Part shown: in pieces, positions 31,140 to 42,800 of the stretch | Position numbering within the stretch: the stretch's first letter is position 1 | Layout: every line of letters starts with the position of its first letter | Source: Lotus japonicus | Lineage: Eukaryota; Streptophyta; Magnoliopsida; Fabales; Fabaceae | DNA length: 64,000 nucleotides | Direction of reading: 5' to 3' | Assembly (NCBI RefSeq): GCF_012489685.1 | Contig: NC_080046.1 | Coordinates: 35,117,176 to 35,181,175 of the forward strand | The notes under the pieces: generated by a model | Databases searched by the model: none | What the model saw: only the letters and a program-made list of their open reading frames with translations | Told to the model about the DNA's origin: nothing | Translations under genes and position numbers: made by a program

Positions 31140-31306
31140 GGGAGAGTCTATTTGGTCGTCACTCATATGTGTGGGGGTTTCCTTCTTACTCACCTTCATC
31201 CTATTATTATAACATATACCCTCGAGAAAGAGAACAGAGAAGATTGCTCTGACTGCAGTTAGGCTCTGATACCACTGTTGGCCGGGAGCCCCTCTGTTAT
31301 TCATAT
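31140..31306 (-). repeat. Inverted third copy of EPV 5' region, part 2
   Basis: This continues the inverted EPV arm from 14,401. It includes the inverted tRNA-Met primer site (31,262-31,274) and ends at the counterpart of 13,443. The inverted arm is about 570 bp in total. Confidence 0.85.
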
Positions 31307-31499
31307 TTCATTAATTTTTCACATATATCATTGAACCGCTTTCTCTCCCTCTCCCTCTCAATAGTTTCCACACTCTCTATTTCGCTTGACTAATACAAAT
31401 GCCCAGCCCTTCATTATTCTCATTTGAAGCACATGGACGAGGATAAAGCCTAATATTTCCTATACTCCATCACGAAGAATGACATTTATAGCAGTCATC
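31307..31499. other. EPV right flank, no gene seen
   Basis: CT-rich, then mixed sequence between the end of EPV similarity and the next LTR-like fragment. Nothing was recognised. Confidence 0.35.
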
Positions 31500-33390
31500 A
31501 CCACCACTTCAATTTTTATGGATATGAAGTGTGAGAATGCGTTCGTGTCGGAGCTAAAAATAAATGGAAGGAAAGCGAGCTGGTACGACTACGAGGAGCG
31601 ATGACGTGATCGGATTGGAGTCCCAACTTAGGAGGGAAAATGGCTAAGGTGAGGGCACTTCGCTTCAGCTATTTATATTTTTGAATCTATGCTATATGAT
31701 TGTTGTGAGAGCACTTTGATGCTTGCTATTTGATATAATGGCTTGTTGTGATAATGTTTGTAATTTCATTGTGATATTTGATTACCTATTGCCTATCGCT
31801 TGTGTAACCGGAGGGTTTTCGAGCGTCGGTTAGAGGAGACTCTAACTATGCTTTAGATCTACTGTGGTTTTCGATCAAGAGGTTTTTCTCAAAAAGTGTT
31901 ACATAGGGTGGGAACTTTTATTTTTACCTACCAAAGTTTTTGAAAAAGAACAAATGTATTAATGATTTACTAATAAAATTTATCTAATGGAAAATATTAA
32001 AGTGTACACATATTTTGTAAATTAAAAGAGGGTTTATTTGCAACACAAAACTCTTAAAGAATGAGAAATATATTTTTAGAGGGGACTTCAATCAATCCTT
32101 TTTAGAAAAGAAAATTTTAAAGGTGGACTTTTATTTGATGAGTTTTGAGGAAAGAAATACGAGACTCGACGACACGGTTACTTGGAGTGGAGTGACCCGT
32201 CGTAGGGTAAACTTCGGTCACTTGGAGCGGAGTGCAACCGTTGGTGATGGACCCCGATTGGTATCCTAGTTTAACTATTTTCTTAGCAGTAAACACGAAC
32301 ACTCGAGAGGGCGTTCTTGTTTGTTTGGCTAACCGTGATTCATATCATGCATGCATACATTTTGTCAGGATGGTGGAGTGGCCATGCCTGTCTTCTGAGG
32401 ACGATGAAGTGGTCGTACCTTCAGATGTTGATAATGGAGAGGTTATCAACGATGTTGATACTGGAGTGGGTATCAACTATGTTGATACTTGAGTGGGTAT
32501 CAACTAAGTGGCATTCACTAGTCAGAGGTCGATACTGGAGTGGGTATCGTACCGACAAAGTGTTGTCCCGCCTACCTCATATGGAAATGGCGTTTATATC
32601 CGGATCATTTGATGTGCTTGTGTGGCATTGCATTTGCACGAGCATATAGACTTACCTTAGGGTTTTTAGATTGAGCTTGGTGATGATGTGATATATGCTG
32701 TTAGTTTTGATATGCTTGAGATAAGATAAATGTGATTTAATTGTTATGTGTGTTGGAGAGGTTTGTCATTGACAACCCTCGTATTTTACGTAAGCCACGT
32801 GATCGATAGATCTGCGTAAGTAAGCGTGAAACGTATAAGTATGTGATTTATGTGCTACTGGGTGACCTACTATTATATATATACATATATTCTTGAAGTT
32901 GACCCTCGCACGCCATTGTATGTATTGCTTGTGTTTGGGCGGCCGGTAACTGCCAGGTGATGGACGACGACGTGATCAAGTACCATGCTTTGGAGGGGCC
33001 ATTGTAATGCTGCCAATGACGAGGATCCATGATAATGAGATTATGAGCCATGCTTATACATTAGTTTGGTGAAGTGCGCCGTAAGTTGTTCATGGGATTG
33101 ACTACGTGTCTGTGATGCTAGAACCCTGTCGCAGATCTTATCAAAGATAGAATGTTCGACCATCGAGGAGACTTGCTTAGAGGAGAAGTAGACTCTTGTC
33201 TAGGGCTTGAGCCCTTTGGGTAGAAAGCTTACCGTCGTTGGTTATAGCTTGTAGGATGATCATATGAGTTTGTATTCTCTTGGGTTCGGAGGAAGGGTAG
33301 GTCCCGAGGGATGTTGTTTGGTGGTCTATCCAGCGTAGAGATCATAGGGAGCTTGTCGGGCATAAGTCTTTTGATATTTCTTTTTGACAG
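31500..33390 (+). mobile_element. Third chromovirus LTR fragment (R-U5 part)
   Basis: It shares the order of landmarks with the two LTRs above: AAGGTGAGGGCACTTCGCTT (compare 15,990 and 18,520), a hairpin array, GTTGACCCTCGCACG, GGGCGGCCGG...CTGCCAG directly before an ATG, then GGGTAGGTCCCGAGGGATG and AGATCATAGGGAGCTTGTCGG. U3, TATA box and 3' end are missing. The ORF after the CAG (ATG 32,960) stops after 15 codons, so the LTR protein is lost here. It is a third, more diverged family. Confidence 0.6.
32176..32553 (+). repeat. Hairpin array in third LTR fragment (TGGAGTGG loops)
   Basis: Stem-loops share the loop TGGAGTGG or a close variant: 32,176-32,197 (GGTTACT/AGTGACC), 32,215-32,240, 32,427-32,450 (GTTGATAA/TTATCAAC), 32,454-32,477 (GTTGATAC/GTATCAAC), 32,481-32,504 and 32,528-32,553 (CGATAC/GTATCG). 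Arms differ in a compensated way; loops are kept. Confidence 0.85.
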
Positions 33391-34756
33391 GACAACAACA
33401 GCATAACTTCTCCTAATCTAATATCGAACCCATGCTCATCCAGAGGTAATCAATACATAAACAACAGAACTAACTAGCGATTAACCATCTCCAATGCCCT
33501 TACATTTTCAAAAACATTTTCAGCCCCTACAAGAATTAAAACATACCCAAAACAGAAAAATATATCCTTTTCTACCTTAAGCCTCATGGCTAAGGTTCTG
33601 TATTGCTTCTTCATCCTCTCTAACAACAGCTTCTGCCTTCCTCTGAGGACCATCAAGCTCTGAGCAACAGTGGTGTATAACACAGAATGGGAATTAGAAG
33701 TTGATAGAGGGAAAAGGAATTAGGGTTTTGAAAAGGGAAAAGCTGAAATTGGAAGGGAGGATTAATCTCTTACCCAAAATTGATAATCAATTCAGCAAGA
33801 GGAGGAGGAGAGCTTCCTGGTTCTGAGTTCAGTGACATCTCCGGCGAAGGTTGGCCGGAGAAGACGGTGGTTCACGGTGGCTGGCGGCGGTTTCCAGCGC
33901 ACGTCGAAGGGAGTTCCATGGTGTGGTTGGTTTCTCCAAAAACTCAGTGGTTCGCCGGAGATCGGAGTTGAAAGGTGGCGGTTTTAGGGTTTTCTTTTTC
34001 CTTATTTTTCACGTCTGTGGTGGATGTAGCTTGTGGTGGTTGCAGCCATGGAGGAGAGGGACTCATGGTGGTACTGGTGCTGGTCGTGGTTGAGGAACCA
34101 GAGGAGAAAAACGCGTGGTGGTGGCGTTTTGGCTCGCGGTGGTGGCGGTGGTTGGCTACGGGCTCGCGTGAGGATGGCGCAGTGATGGCTGGCGTGAGAG
34201 GGAGAAGGGAAACATGGTGATGGTGATAACTCTTGTTGCTGTATCAGAAGAGCAAGAAAATGGGTTTGGAGAGGAAGAGAGAAAGAGTCGAGAGGTTGAG
34301 GGAGAGCGTGAGTGAGGGAACGCATGAGGGAGAGTGGGAGAAGAGAGTGAGAGAAAAGGGGAATCTGATTGGTGAAGTGGGACCCGCATGAGAGAGAAAG
34401 TGATCAGAAAATATGAATGAAAGGATAAGTGATTGAGGGAAAAGAATAAATTAAGAATATTCTTTGGTGATAGGCTAACATAGGTAATTATAAAAAGGTG
34501 ACCTGTTAGAGCAGGTCATCTCTATAAAAGAAAGAGATAATTAAATAGTATAAATTTCTAAGATTAAAATGATATAACACACAAAAATAATTCTAATTTT
34601 ATTCTTGTATTTAAATAAACCTCTATAAGATTGAAATATTGAAATTAATTATTACTTGATTAATTTTCTCCAATCACAATTAATTAATAAATAGTACGTG
34701 TTGTCGGGATTTAGGAGATTAAATAAATAAATGTTTTATTAAATTTCGGGTCTTAC
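33391..34756 (-). mobile_element. Antisense LTR-like fragment of a further chromovirus family (tentative)
   Basis: The right end, AAATTTCGGGTCTTAC, is on the minus strand GTAAGACCCGAAATTT, like the first bases of the chromovirus LTRs. From there the minus strand goes through AT-rich, then CT-rich sequence (34,150-34,400) and then a GC-richer stretch. No LTR ORF or hairpin array was seen. Open frames of up to about 107 codons at 33,780-34,330 are low-complexity and are not called genes. Confidence 0.35.
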
Positions 34757-34905
34757 GGGATTCAAAGGCAATACCGAGGAAAAGGGGGTTTGGAGGCAAG
34801 GGAATAGTCAAAATGCATTGGTTACTATTTTTATTGATGGGGTGCTGGACCACATAACCTACCATCAGATTAAAGAAGCATTCTCTCGGATATGCAAAGT
34901 AAGTG
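34757..34905 (+). pseudogene. RRM-like coding relic
   Basis: An open stretch from 34,758 reads with VTIFIDGVLDHITYHQIKEA in the middle. It resembles the first strand and helix of an RNA-recognition motif as seen in plant LINE ORF1 or RNA-binding proteins. It has no start and ends within about 60 codons. It is only a fragment. Confidence 0.3.
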
Positions 34906-35322
34906 GTGGTTTATGTGTAGAAAAACAGGAATACCTTATTCATTGCCAATAGGGTCGGCCTATTCAACTAAAATTATTAAAAGAAAAATATCGTCATCCA
35001 TCTTATCAATCGTGTAGCATAGGATTGAGCGACGCTAATGCAGTGTTGGTCTTGTGATTGGCTCTAAAGCATTAACTTTAGTCCATTTAACTTGAGTAAC
35101 AACATCGACACTAATGCAGTGTTGGTTTTTGCCTTATTAGCGCTAATCTTCACCACCTTTTGCCTTATTAGCATTATTGTATTCCCATATATAAGAGCTT
35201 TCGATCTTGATTATATCTCTAGTTAATATGAGACTTTCTAACATATCTCATCACGCCCATAACTAGACATTCTAGAGCGTGAATTGAAATATGGAGGAAT
35301 AAACATTTGCGAGTGACCCATA
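34906..35322. other. No gene seen
   Basis: Mixed AT-rich sequence with two copies of a short block (AATGCAGTGTTGGT at about 35,038 and 35,113). Confidence 0.4.
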
Positions 35323-35339
35323 TATCACTACTAGAAAAA

Positions 35340-35705
35340 AGACTTTTCACATCAGGGTTTTCACATCGGTTAATCAATAACCTGATGTAAAAGATGACGC
35401 GGTGACAATATTGAAATTATAGTGAACTTTTATGATAGTTTTCACATCGGTTGGGAATATGTCTGATGTGAAAAGTAGTTAGGAAATACTTTTTACAACG
35501 GTTTTTATAATAAGCGATGTGAAAGCTAAATGCGGTGGCATTTTTGAAATTTTAATGAAGTACTTTTTACATCGGTTGAAGTATAAGCGATGTAAAAAGT
35601 CCATATTTTCTTTAGTTTTAACATCGGTTATGTTATAACCGATGTGAAAAGTCTCAGTTTTTTAGTTTTCACATCGGTTTTGTTATAACCGTTGTGAAAG
35701 ATCAT
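35340..35705 (+). repeat. CACTA left subterminal repeats
   Basis: TTTCACATCGGTT and inverse or variant copies occur about eight times. In En/Spm elements such repeats bind TnpA. Confidence 0.8.
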
Positions 35706-35730
35706 TCTTTTTTTAATTTTTACACAGGAT

Positions 35731-35822
35731 ACAAAGAGTAGTATTCGTTCAAAGTGCTTTCTTCCTCTTTCATTAAAATACAAAGAGTAGTATTCGTTCA
35801 AAGTGCTTTCTTCCTCTTTCAC
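35731..35822 (+). repeat. 49-bp tandem duplication in CACTA
   Basis: ACAAAGAGTAGTATTCGTTC and the following CT-rich bases occur at 35,731 and again at 35,780, just upstream of the captured gene's putative leader. Confidence 0.75.
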
Positions 35823-36264
35823 CGTTCAAAGTCCTTTTTTTAACCTACGCTCTTGCTCCTCTTTCACCGTCGCTTGCCGTCGCTCGCCGTCGCTCGTGCG
35901 TTGTGCAGGTCCGACCTGTTTCGCCGTTGTTCGCCCACTCCACTAAATCCCTATATTCCCTTCACTCCATTGAATCCCTAAATCGTGAATCCGTAATACT
36001 CACTCAGATTCTCCTTCTGGTTTTCTCTCCTGTTCGCAGGTCCCTCCCTCTGTCGTTAAACTTGCAGGAACCACGGTTCACTGCTGGAAGCACTGCCGCA
36101 GGTACCTTCTTTAATTCTTTAATGCTTAGTGAGAAGAAAGCTTGGGTTAGTATTCAAATCTGTCGTTTTCCTATTCTTCCTTGCTTTCTTGCTTCAAATT
36201 TTATGAGTTTAAGTTTTCAAATCTTACATTCTCTTTTTTTACATTGAAATTCCTGTTGTGCAAA

Positions 36265-38467
36265 ATGATGTTGCAGGAAAAGCTATTTCTTCGCGAAGGA
36301 ACACTTCTAGATGGGACTGTGAAAAAGATCTTTCCGTATGGAGCCCAAATTAAGATAGGAGTTTCTAACAGAAGGTGAGTGGACATTTGGATATAGTAAC
36401 AAACCCTTGTGGCTTGTGCATCTTTTTCCTGTTTGGTATATCACAATTTCCAAGTTGGAGTATTGTTGGATGTTTCCAAGTCCTTTGGTTCTGCCACCGG
36501 TGTAAAAATGAAAACTTATTTCAGGTTGATTTCCTTGGCTAATGATTTCCTCAGTTATACCTTATTTACAAATTATTAAAGAAGCAGAATAAAACCTGAT
36601 CTTACAGGGAAAAGAAAACAAGTTTCATCTGATAAGATCATTACTGACAGAATATAACCTTTAAATTAGAAAGTTGAATTTGCCAAAAAATAATAATTGG
36701 GAAGCACCATATTCGGAATTAGTAAGGAGTTTTAGGGTTCACTCACACTTTGGAACAAAATGACACTGAGAGATGTAAATAAGTGTTTTCCTTGAAATTT
36801 CAAGATGACACTGACTGATGTAAATATTTGCTCAATTGTCTGACTTGCTCAATTTGCACAATATCTATATTACATGATTTGTAACAGGTATAGGTGCCAG
36901 TTCATTGAACATTGATTCTTTTAGCAACTGAATTTGACAAATTAATGAAGTGGGTCAATACTAGTTCCTGCATAATGTTCTTCTTTGTGTCCCTACCTAT
37001 CATTGTTTTAATATTCCCATGCACACATTTATCCTTAATTCCTTATCATACACAAGATATCAACATCATGAATTTAACTTGTTAGAGGTGAATTAAACCT
37101 GTCCGTACACATCGACCTGACATTTAAAATGAATCTATTCGATGCCTTTCAGTGGGTTGCTGCATATTTCAAATATCAGTCGAGCTGAAATTACTTCTGT
37201 CAGCGATATACTTTCAGTTGATGAGAACGTTAAAGTTCTGGTGGTGAAGTCAGCATTTCCTGATAATCACAAGGAGGACTCGACCACTGACAATGTTCAG
37301 AGAGTGTTATTCATGTTTTTGAAACAGCAAAAACATATATGTTTACCATTACAACATGATCTTGCTGTAAAAAACTTTTGGATTTCACCAAAGTGTATCA
37401 GAGAGTTGTTGGTGGGTGATGCTTGGCTTGACATCTCTATTCTACAAGTTTGGTGCACGTAAGTAGACTTTCATTTTTACTATTATTTTTCATGATTGCA
37501 ATATTCAATATTAATTTATATTAATTTCAAATTTAATCAGGTATATCTATCGTCTATGTGACGAAAGTAACAAATCAGATGTGTTTGGAATTCTGGACCC
37601 AGTATTCTTCAGTTATCCAGATTCCACAAAGTCTAAACATAAAGTTCAAACATACATACAAGAAAAGTTGCGTGATTTGGACAAAGTGTGTTACTTAGCA
37701 CCATATCTTGAAAAGTAAGTATATGTAAATTTATATTTTCTCTTATTTATGTTTATCCATAACTCTATCTTACTTAACACACTAATTGTTATTCCACGTG
37801 TACAGAGGGTATTGGCAATTAATAATCATTTGTCCTAAAGACAATACTGTAGTTCTCCTTTGTTCATTACACAATGATCTTCATTCACAAATGAAGAATA
37901 TTGTTACAAAGTAAGTGTATATTTTATGTCGCTTTTGTTATATATTATTATGTCCTTACACTAAAATGTATAACTTACTTCGATGATTGTTTTTTATATA
38001 GAGCTATGTCGGTTGATCAATTGGCTGAGGGTAATATAAAAAAGACTCAATGGCTTCAGCCTAAAGTAAGTGTAGTGTAGATTATGGTTGCGTCTTGATG
38101 TTGCTGTTTATACTACTTAACACTGGCTGTAATATGTACTGTTTTGATATATATTAAGTGTATAAAAATCTATTCATTTGTAGGCAAGGTTGCAGCCTAA
38201 TGGGAATGATTGTGGATATTATGTGATGAAGAATATGGTTGACATTGTCTCTGCTAGTATTACTAAGTCTTGGATGGAGGTATTACAAATGTTTGTCTCC
38301 CTATTTGTCTCATTGTTTGAGTTTTCATCAAAATGTCACAAAATAGGTATTTTAACCTATTCTACAAATTATAGGTATTCAATGATCCAACGGCATTAAC
38401 AGAACAAGAGTTGTATGATTTGCGAAACAGTTGGGCAACTTGCTTTCTTGACTTGTATAAACCTTAG
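36265..38467 (+). CDS. CACTA-borne S1-domain / Ulp1-like protease gene (7 exons predicted)
   Basis: Exons joined by GT-AG borders: 36,265 (ATG; or acceptor at 36,277)-36,374, 37,153-37,458, 37,541-37,714, 37,806-37,910, 38,002-38,065, 38,184-38,279, 38,375-38,467. The reading frame stays open across all joins and ends at TAG 38,465. Exons 1-2 encode an S1 RNA-binding fold (GTLLDGTVKKIFPYGAQIKI, then GLLHISNISRAEITSV), like plastid or bacterial ribosomal S1. Exons 3-7 encode a Ulp1/C48 cysteine protease region (LAPYLEK, YWQLIIICPKDN, QPNGNDCGYYVMKNM) that would cleave SUMO-like conjugates. The catalytic Cys is present (DCGYY), but the usual His before Trp is Tyr (GYW), so activity is doubtful. 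Gene capture by CACTA elements is known; this domain pair is notable. Confidence 0.65.
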
Positions 38468-39371
38468 AACTTATTTGGTATGTATTTAAAGTTTGTGCCT
38501 AAACAGTCTGAATTAAAGTTTGGGCAACTTGTTTTTTACATTATAACTTGGATTGTTGATCTCTGTATTTATTACATCTGTTTGTAGGGTTCAAAGTTGC
38601 TCATCTCCGCTGCTCTCCTAATTTATGCTTATGGTGCTGGTGGCTTTCATGCTTGGTGCATTAATTTGCTGAACTGTTATTGTTGATCCCGCTGGTGCTG
38701 TTTGCTGTTTCTGTAAATGCTGTTGTTTTTGCTGCTGTTTCTTGCTGTTGCTGTTGCTGATTGATGCTGCTGCGTTCTTGCTATTTTTTACGCGGATCTG
38801 GATTGCTGGTGCTGGTTATGTCTTGTTGTTGCTGGTGCTGCCGTTGAGGCATTTGCTGCTACTGTTTTTCATTGTTTTGCTCTTAGGTAAAGGAACTTAG
38901 ACCGGAGGAGGGCAACAAATGTATTGTTTTTGATCGTTTGCAGAATGACTAACCTAAGATAGTGGTACTATTTTTCCTTGTTAGGTTTTTATCCCACTGG
39001 GTTTTTCCTAACAAGGTTTTAATGAGGCCTTGTCTTGGGTGATGTTTGTAGTCATTTTGCGGGTTGGTGGTGGGTTTTTATATAGCTCTGGGTTGTTTTT
39101 GAGCTAGTTTGTGCTTAGACAGATTATTCATTGTGTACTATTTCACCTAGAGTTATTTTGGCTCAGGTCCTTATATTAATAATATCCATTTAGCTTTCAT
39201 GAGCTGTTGCTATTTTAGGCTATTATATGTTTTTTTTTTTGCTGGGACCTTGGATGTTTAACTCACTTGAGAGAGTGTGTTCTCAAGTTCTCTTTTTATT
39301 TAATAAATTTTCATTAAAAAAATATGTATATTCAGGTCAAATTCGTGTAAAAAAAAAAGATAAAAAATGGT
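38468..39371 (+). other. 3' region of the captured gene; GCTG-rich low complexity
   Basis: After the stop there is a GCTGCTGTT-type low-complexity stretch (38,630-38,880), then T-rich sequence. No further ORF was recognised; it is probably a 3' UTR or flank of the captured gene. Confidence 0.4.
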
Positions 39372-39822
39372 TGAGCATTCACATCGGTTTTAAGTCTAAC
39401 CGATGTGAAAAGTAGACATTTCACATCGGTTTTTTTATCTAACCGATGTGAAAAGTGTACATTTCACATCGGTTTTTAGTCCAACCGATGTGAAAAGTAT
39501 ACATTTCACATCGGTTCTGTCAGCCAACCGATGTGAAAAGTATACATTTCACATCGGTTGGCTGACGGAACCGATGTGAAATGTATACTTTTCACATCGG
39601 TTGGCTGACAGAACCGATGTGAAATGTATACTTTTCACATCGGTTGGCTGGCTGAACCGATGTGAAAGGTATACATTTCACATCGGTTTCTTGCCTCAAC
39701 CGATGTGAAAGGTATACCTTTCACATCGGTTGTAAACCCGATGTGAAAAGGTTAGGAGATACCACATCAACATTGTTTACATCGGATAAAAACCGATGTT
39801 AAAACTCAAAAATACCCGATGT
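39372..39822 (+). repeat. CACTA right subterminal palindromic array
   Basis: More than a dozen alternating CACATCGGTT and AACCGATGTG units. Most are arranged as hairpins with 6-12 base loops, joined by TATACATTTC-type spacers, and the orientation switches at about 39,545. Confidence 0.9.
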
Positions 39823-39848
39823 GAAAACTAGTTTTTCTAGTAGTGTAT

Positions 39849-42800
39849 AGCGGTATCCACTTAAGAGATATACGATAGACTCTAATATCATATTCGAACT
39901 AATTAAGGAGACCTCGATCTCTACCCAAAAAGCTAGCTCAATTTGTGTTCATAGATAACCCTTTAACAACCAAGGTCTAGCACATCTGGTACATAACTGA
40001 GCTCCATAAGCATCTACTCCAGAGTTTGATCCCTCGGTGGTGCGTATGGCGAAGTATCTGTTGGAAGAGACCTACCCACTGAATGTAATCTCAAAGTCTC
40101 AGAAGATTAGTTTCATAGTTATGAGTTATGAGGATACTTTGGGAAACCAAAGTAAAAAAGATAGTCCTTATATATGGGAAGACAATCCTCATGTCTTGAG
40201 CTAAATTTTAAGAGTATAGACTTTGGCCTCCATTTTTTCATGTTTGGTTAGATTTGATTGGTCACCTTGAAGTTGTTTCTGAGTGACCTGACAATACCAT
40301 TCCGGATAGAACTTTTTGACATAAAAAGTGGTTCGCCATTATCTGTGGCGGAGCCAGGATTTTTGTAGAGTCTGGACAAGGTTCAGTCTAAGCCTAACTG
40401 CCCACACCTGATGCCTGACCAAGGTTTTAAATTGCGGTTGTGAGCATTGCGATGCTGCGACTTTTGCGACGTGAATAGCTTGTTATAATGACAAATATTC
40501 ACATTCTCAATTAAACACCAAACCCAAACATATAAGTAAAGTCCATAATTATCAGGTTTGCCATACGCTTCGAACGTGGTATGATACGCAATTGGTAAAG
40601 TATGGGGTATGAAGAGGTATATAGAGTCTTGTCTATATAATTTAGTATAATTTAATTTAAACTTAAACTTTACTTTAAAAATTCAAAGATGGTGGGTAGC
40701 GGAGGGATTCCACAGAGTCTTGTCACATTAAAAAATTATATACTTGAGAAAACTTGAAACCAATATCACCAATATTAAATATATTAAATCTAATCAAAAG
40801 TTGAAAATGTGATGAGAATGAGACAGGTTAGTAAAAGGATAATGAAGAAGGCATATAGTGTGTGTATGAATCAATGTTTGTACTTTGTAGAATTGGATTT
40901 GATAGAATTAAGTGCGACAGAATTGAGTCTGGTAGAATTTAAACTAACTTGATTTGTGTTTAAATGTACTTATTCGAAACGTGATTTCTTTTATTTGGGA
41001 TATTTTGCTCTTGTAACAAAAAAAAAAATTGTTGGGGGTGTAATAACAAAAATGGGTATTAAAATGTTCATAAATTATAATAATTTACACAGTGCCTCAA
41101 TAATTTTAAATTCATGTTGATTAGATTTGCTTTTATAGTGTTTTTATCTTGTTTATAAAAAGATAATAATTAAAATTATATTATTAATTAATATTTAATA
41201 ATAAAGCATGGCAAATGAACCCAGTATCTTTGGAAATGGTCAAAAACTCTTTCATTATGGACCGTTCATCAATTTTTTAATCAACAAAAGTGCCACATGG
41301 CTTGTATCGAGTAAATATGGAAAGGAAAACAAGACAGGTAACCTTCTCTTTAACTTTGAAAACGGAATTGACACAGGTAAAAATGAAAAACCTCCATTAA
41401 CACTTTCTTGAGCTCACTGTTGTTTGAAAATACAAAGGTATTGAGAGAAACTGCGTTCGGGAATCTAGATCGCGTCTACTCTTAATGGACGCTGAACTAA
41501 AATGCCCCTGCAGAAGAACAAAATGGCCAAAAATTCCCTTGTAGACCTGTACCCTGAAGACGGACGCCAGGGAGCTCGGGCTTGTGCCCAGGGTAGCCGG
41601 GCGGTGACTTTTTAAGGTGAATTTTTTTGTGAGTTATATTAAAGTGAATTTTTTTGTTGACAACAAATATTAAGGTGACTTAAACTATACAAAATGTAAC
41701 AAAAAAAAAACTATACAAAAGAAAGAATATATGCATCCAAGTTTCGCTTTCGAAATCAGTGCCACATATGATCATGGACACCCTTTAACCTTTCTTTTCT
41801 AGCGAAGGCCACATTTGAACGAAACATATATGTATGTGTCTTACAGAATTTGTTTTTCCTATATTGGCCTGGCCCTCCACATTCACCTTTTTGGCGATCT
41901 TTTTATAGTATCTCCATGTCATCTCTGTGCATGCGACCTCAGCACTCATGCGTGTGTAAAAACTCTTCATTGCTCATGTTGAATGCTCTCTGCAACAAGC
42001 TGCCACGAGCCTTGCTCAATCTTGGAACCTCACTCCACTAGAAAAACGTATCATCCAATATGGATGGATGCCCTCTTTGCAAACTTAAAGAATTTGCGAT
42101 ATAACACAACATGAAAATTAAACTTATATAACAAATTGATTTTTAGATAATTGATATAACTAATTCATAACTATAAACTAACGCGGTGCATCAAATACCA
42201 TACATGGTATACTCTAGACAAACCCTAGTGATCATATATGTTATTCGGTGAATGAGATTCAAGAGAAGAGTTTTTCTTGGCTCCGGTTGTAGTGTGGTTG
42301 GACTTTGCTTGCATGGTGAAGGTGCGTATCACAACGGGGAGTGTACCTGCAAAAAACACTATGACAATTAAGTCAATGAGATGGTCATGAGAGAATTTCA
42401 TAGTCTAAGAATGACTCAAAGTTTAGTAAAATGAGTAGTGTGTTATGTAAATGAACGATCACACATAAATTTATAAGTTCGGGCTTTGTCGTCCTTGTCT
42501 TTGAAGGTTTGTGGAAGTCTCTGTGAAGGGTCTTCTAGCGCACGCTTGGCTCTAGGCTGCCTTGTTTGTTCACTATATATCAGATTATTGTGAGGCGGCC
42601 AATCGGCCTGAGTGTCGAGATGAGTTATTTTTAGGCTAAGTCATCAAATTCGCCCTTATAGCACTCACTTAGCCATGTGACATTTGGGCCGAATAAAATG
42701 CTATTGAACATTTTGACCTTTTAGGGAGCCCGCAACAATTAATATCAGTAATATAATTCTTAATTATGTTTAAGATATATAAAACAAATTCACATAGTAG

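Larger units (their letters stand above)
35326..39845 (+). mobile_element. CACTA (En/Spm) transposon carrying a captured gene
   Basis: CACTACTAGAAAAA (35,326-35,339) is matched by its exact inverse at 39,832-39,845. TAT flanks both sides (35,323-35,325 and 39,846-39,848), the 3-bp duplication of CACTA elements. The length is 4,520 bp. Both subterminal regions are full of CACATCGGTT and inverse copies. No transposase (TnpA/TnpD) domain was seen, so it is non-autonomous. Inside is a plus-strand multi-exon gene (36,265-38,467). Confidence 0.93.

Noticed and set aside
33780..34330. Gly/Trp-rich plus-strand and Ser/Pro-rich minus-strand ORFs
   Set aside because: Low-complexity GGTGG-type DNA open in many frames; more likely part of a degraded LTR fragment.
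40420..40500. MITE-like repeat (AAGGTTTTAAATTGCGG...)
   Set aside because: No terminal inverted repeats or target duplication could be paired.
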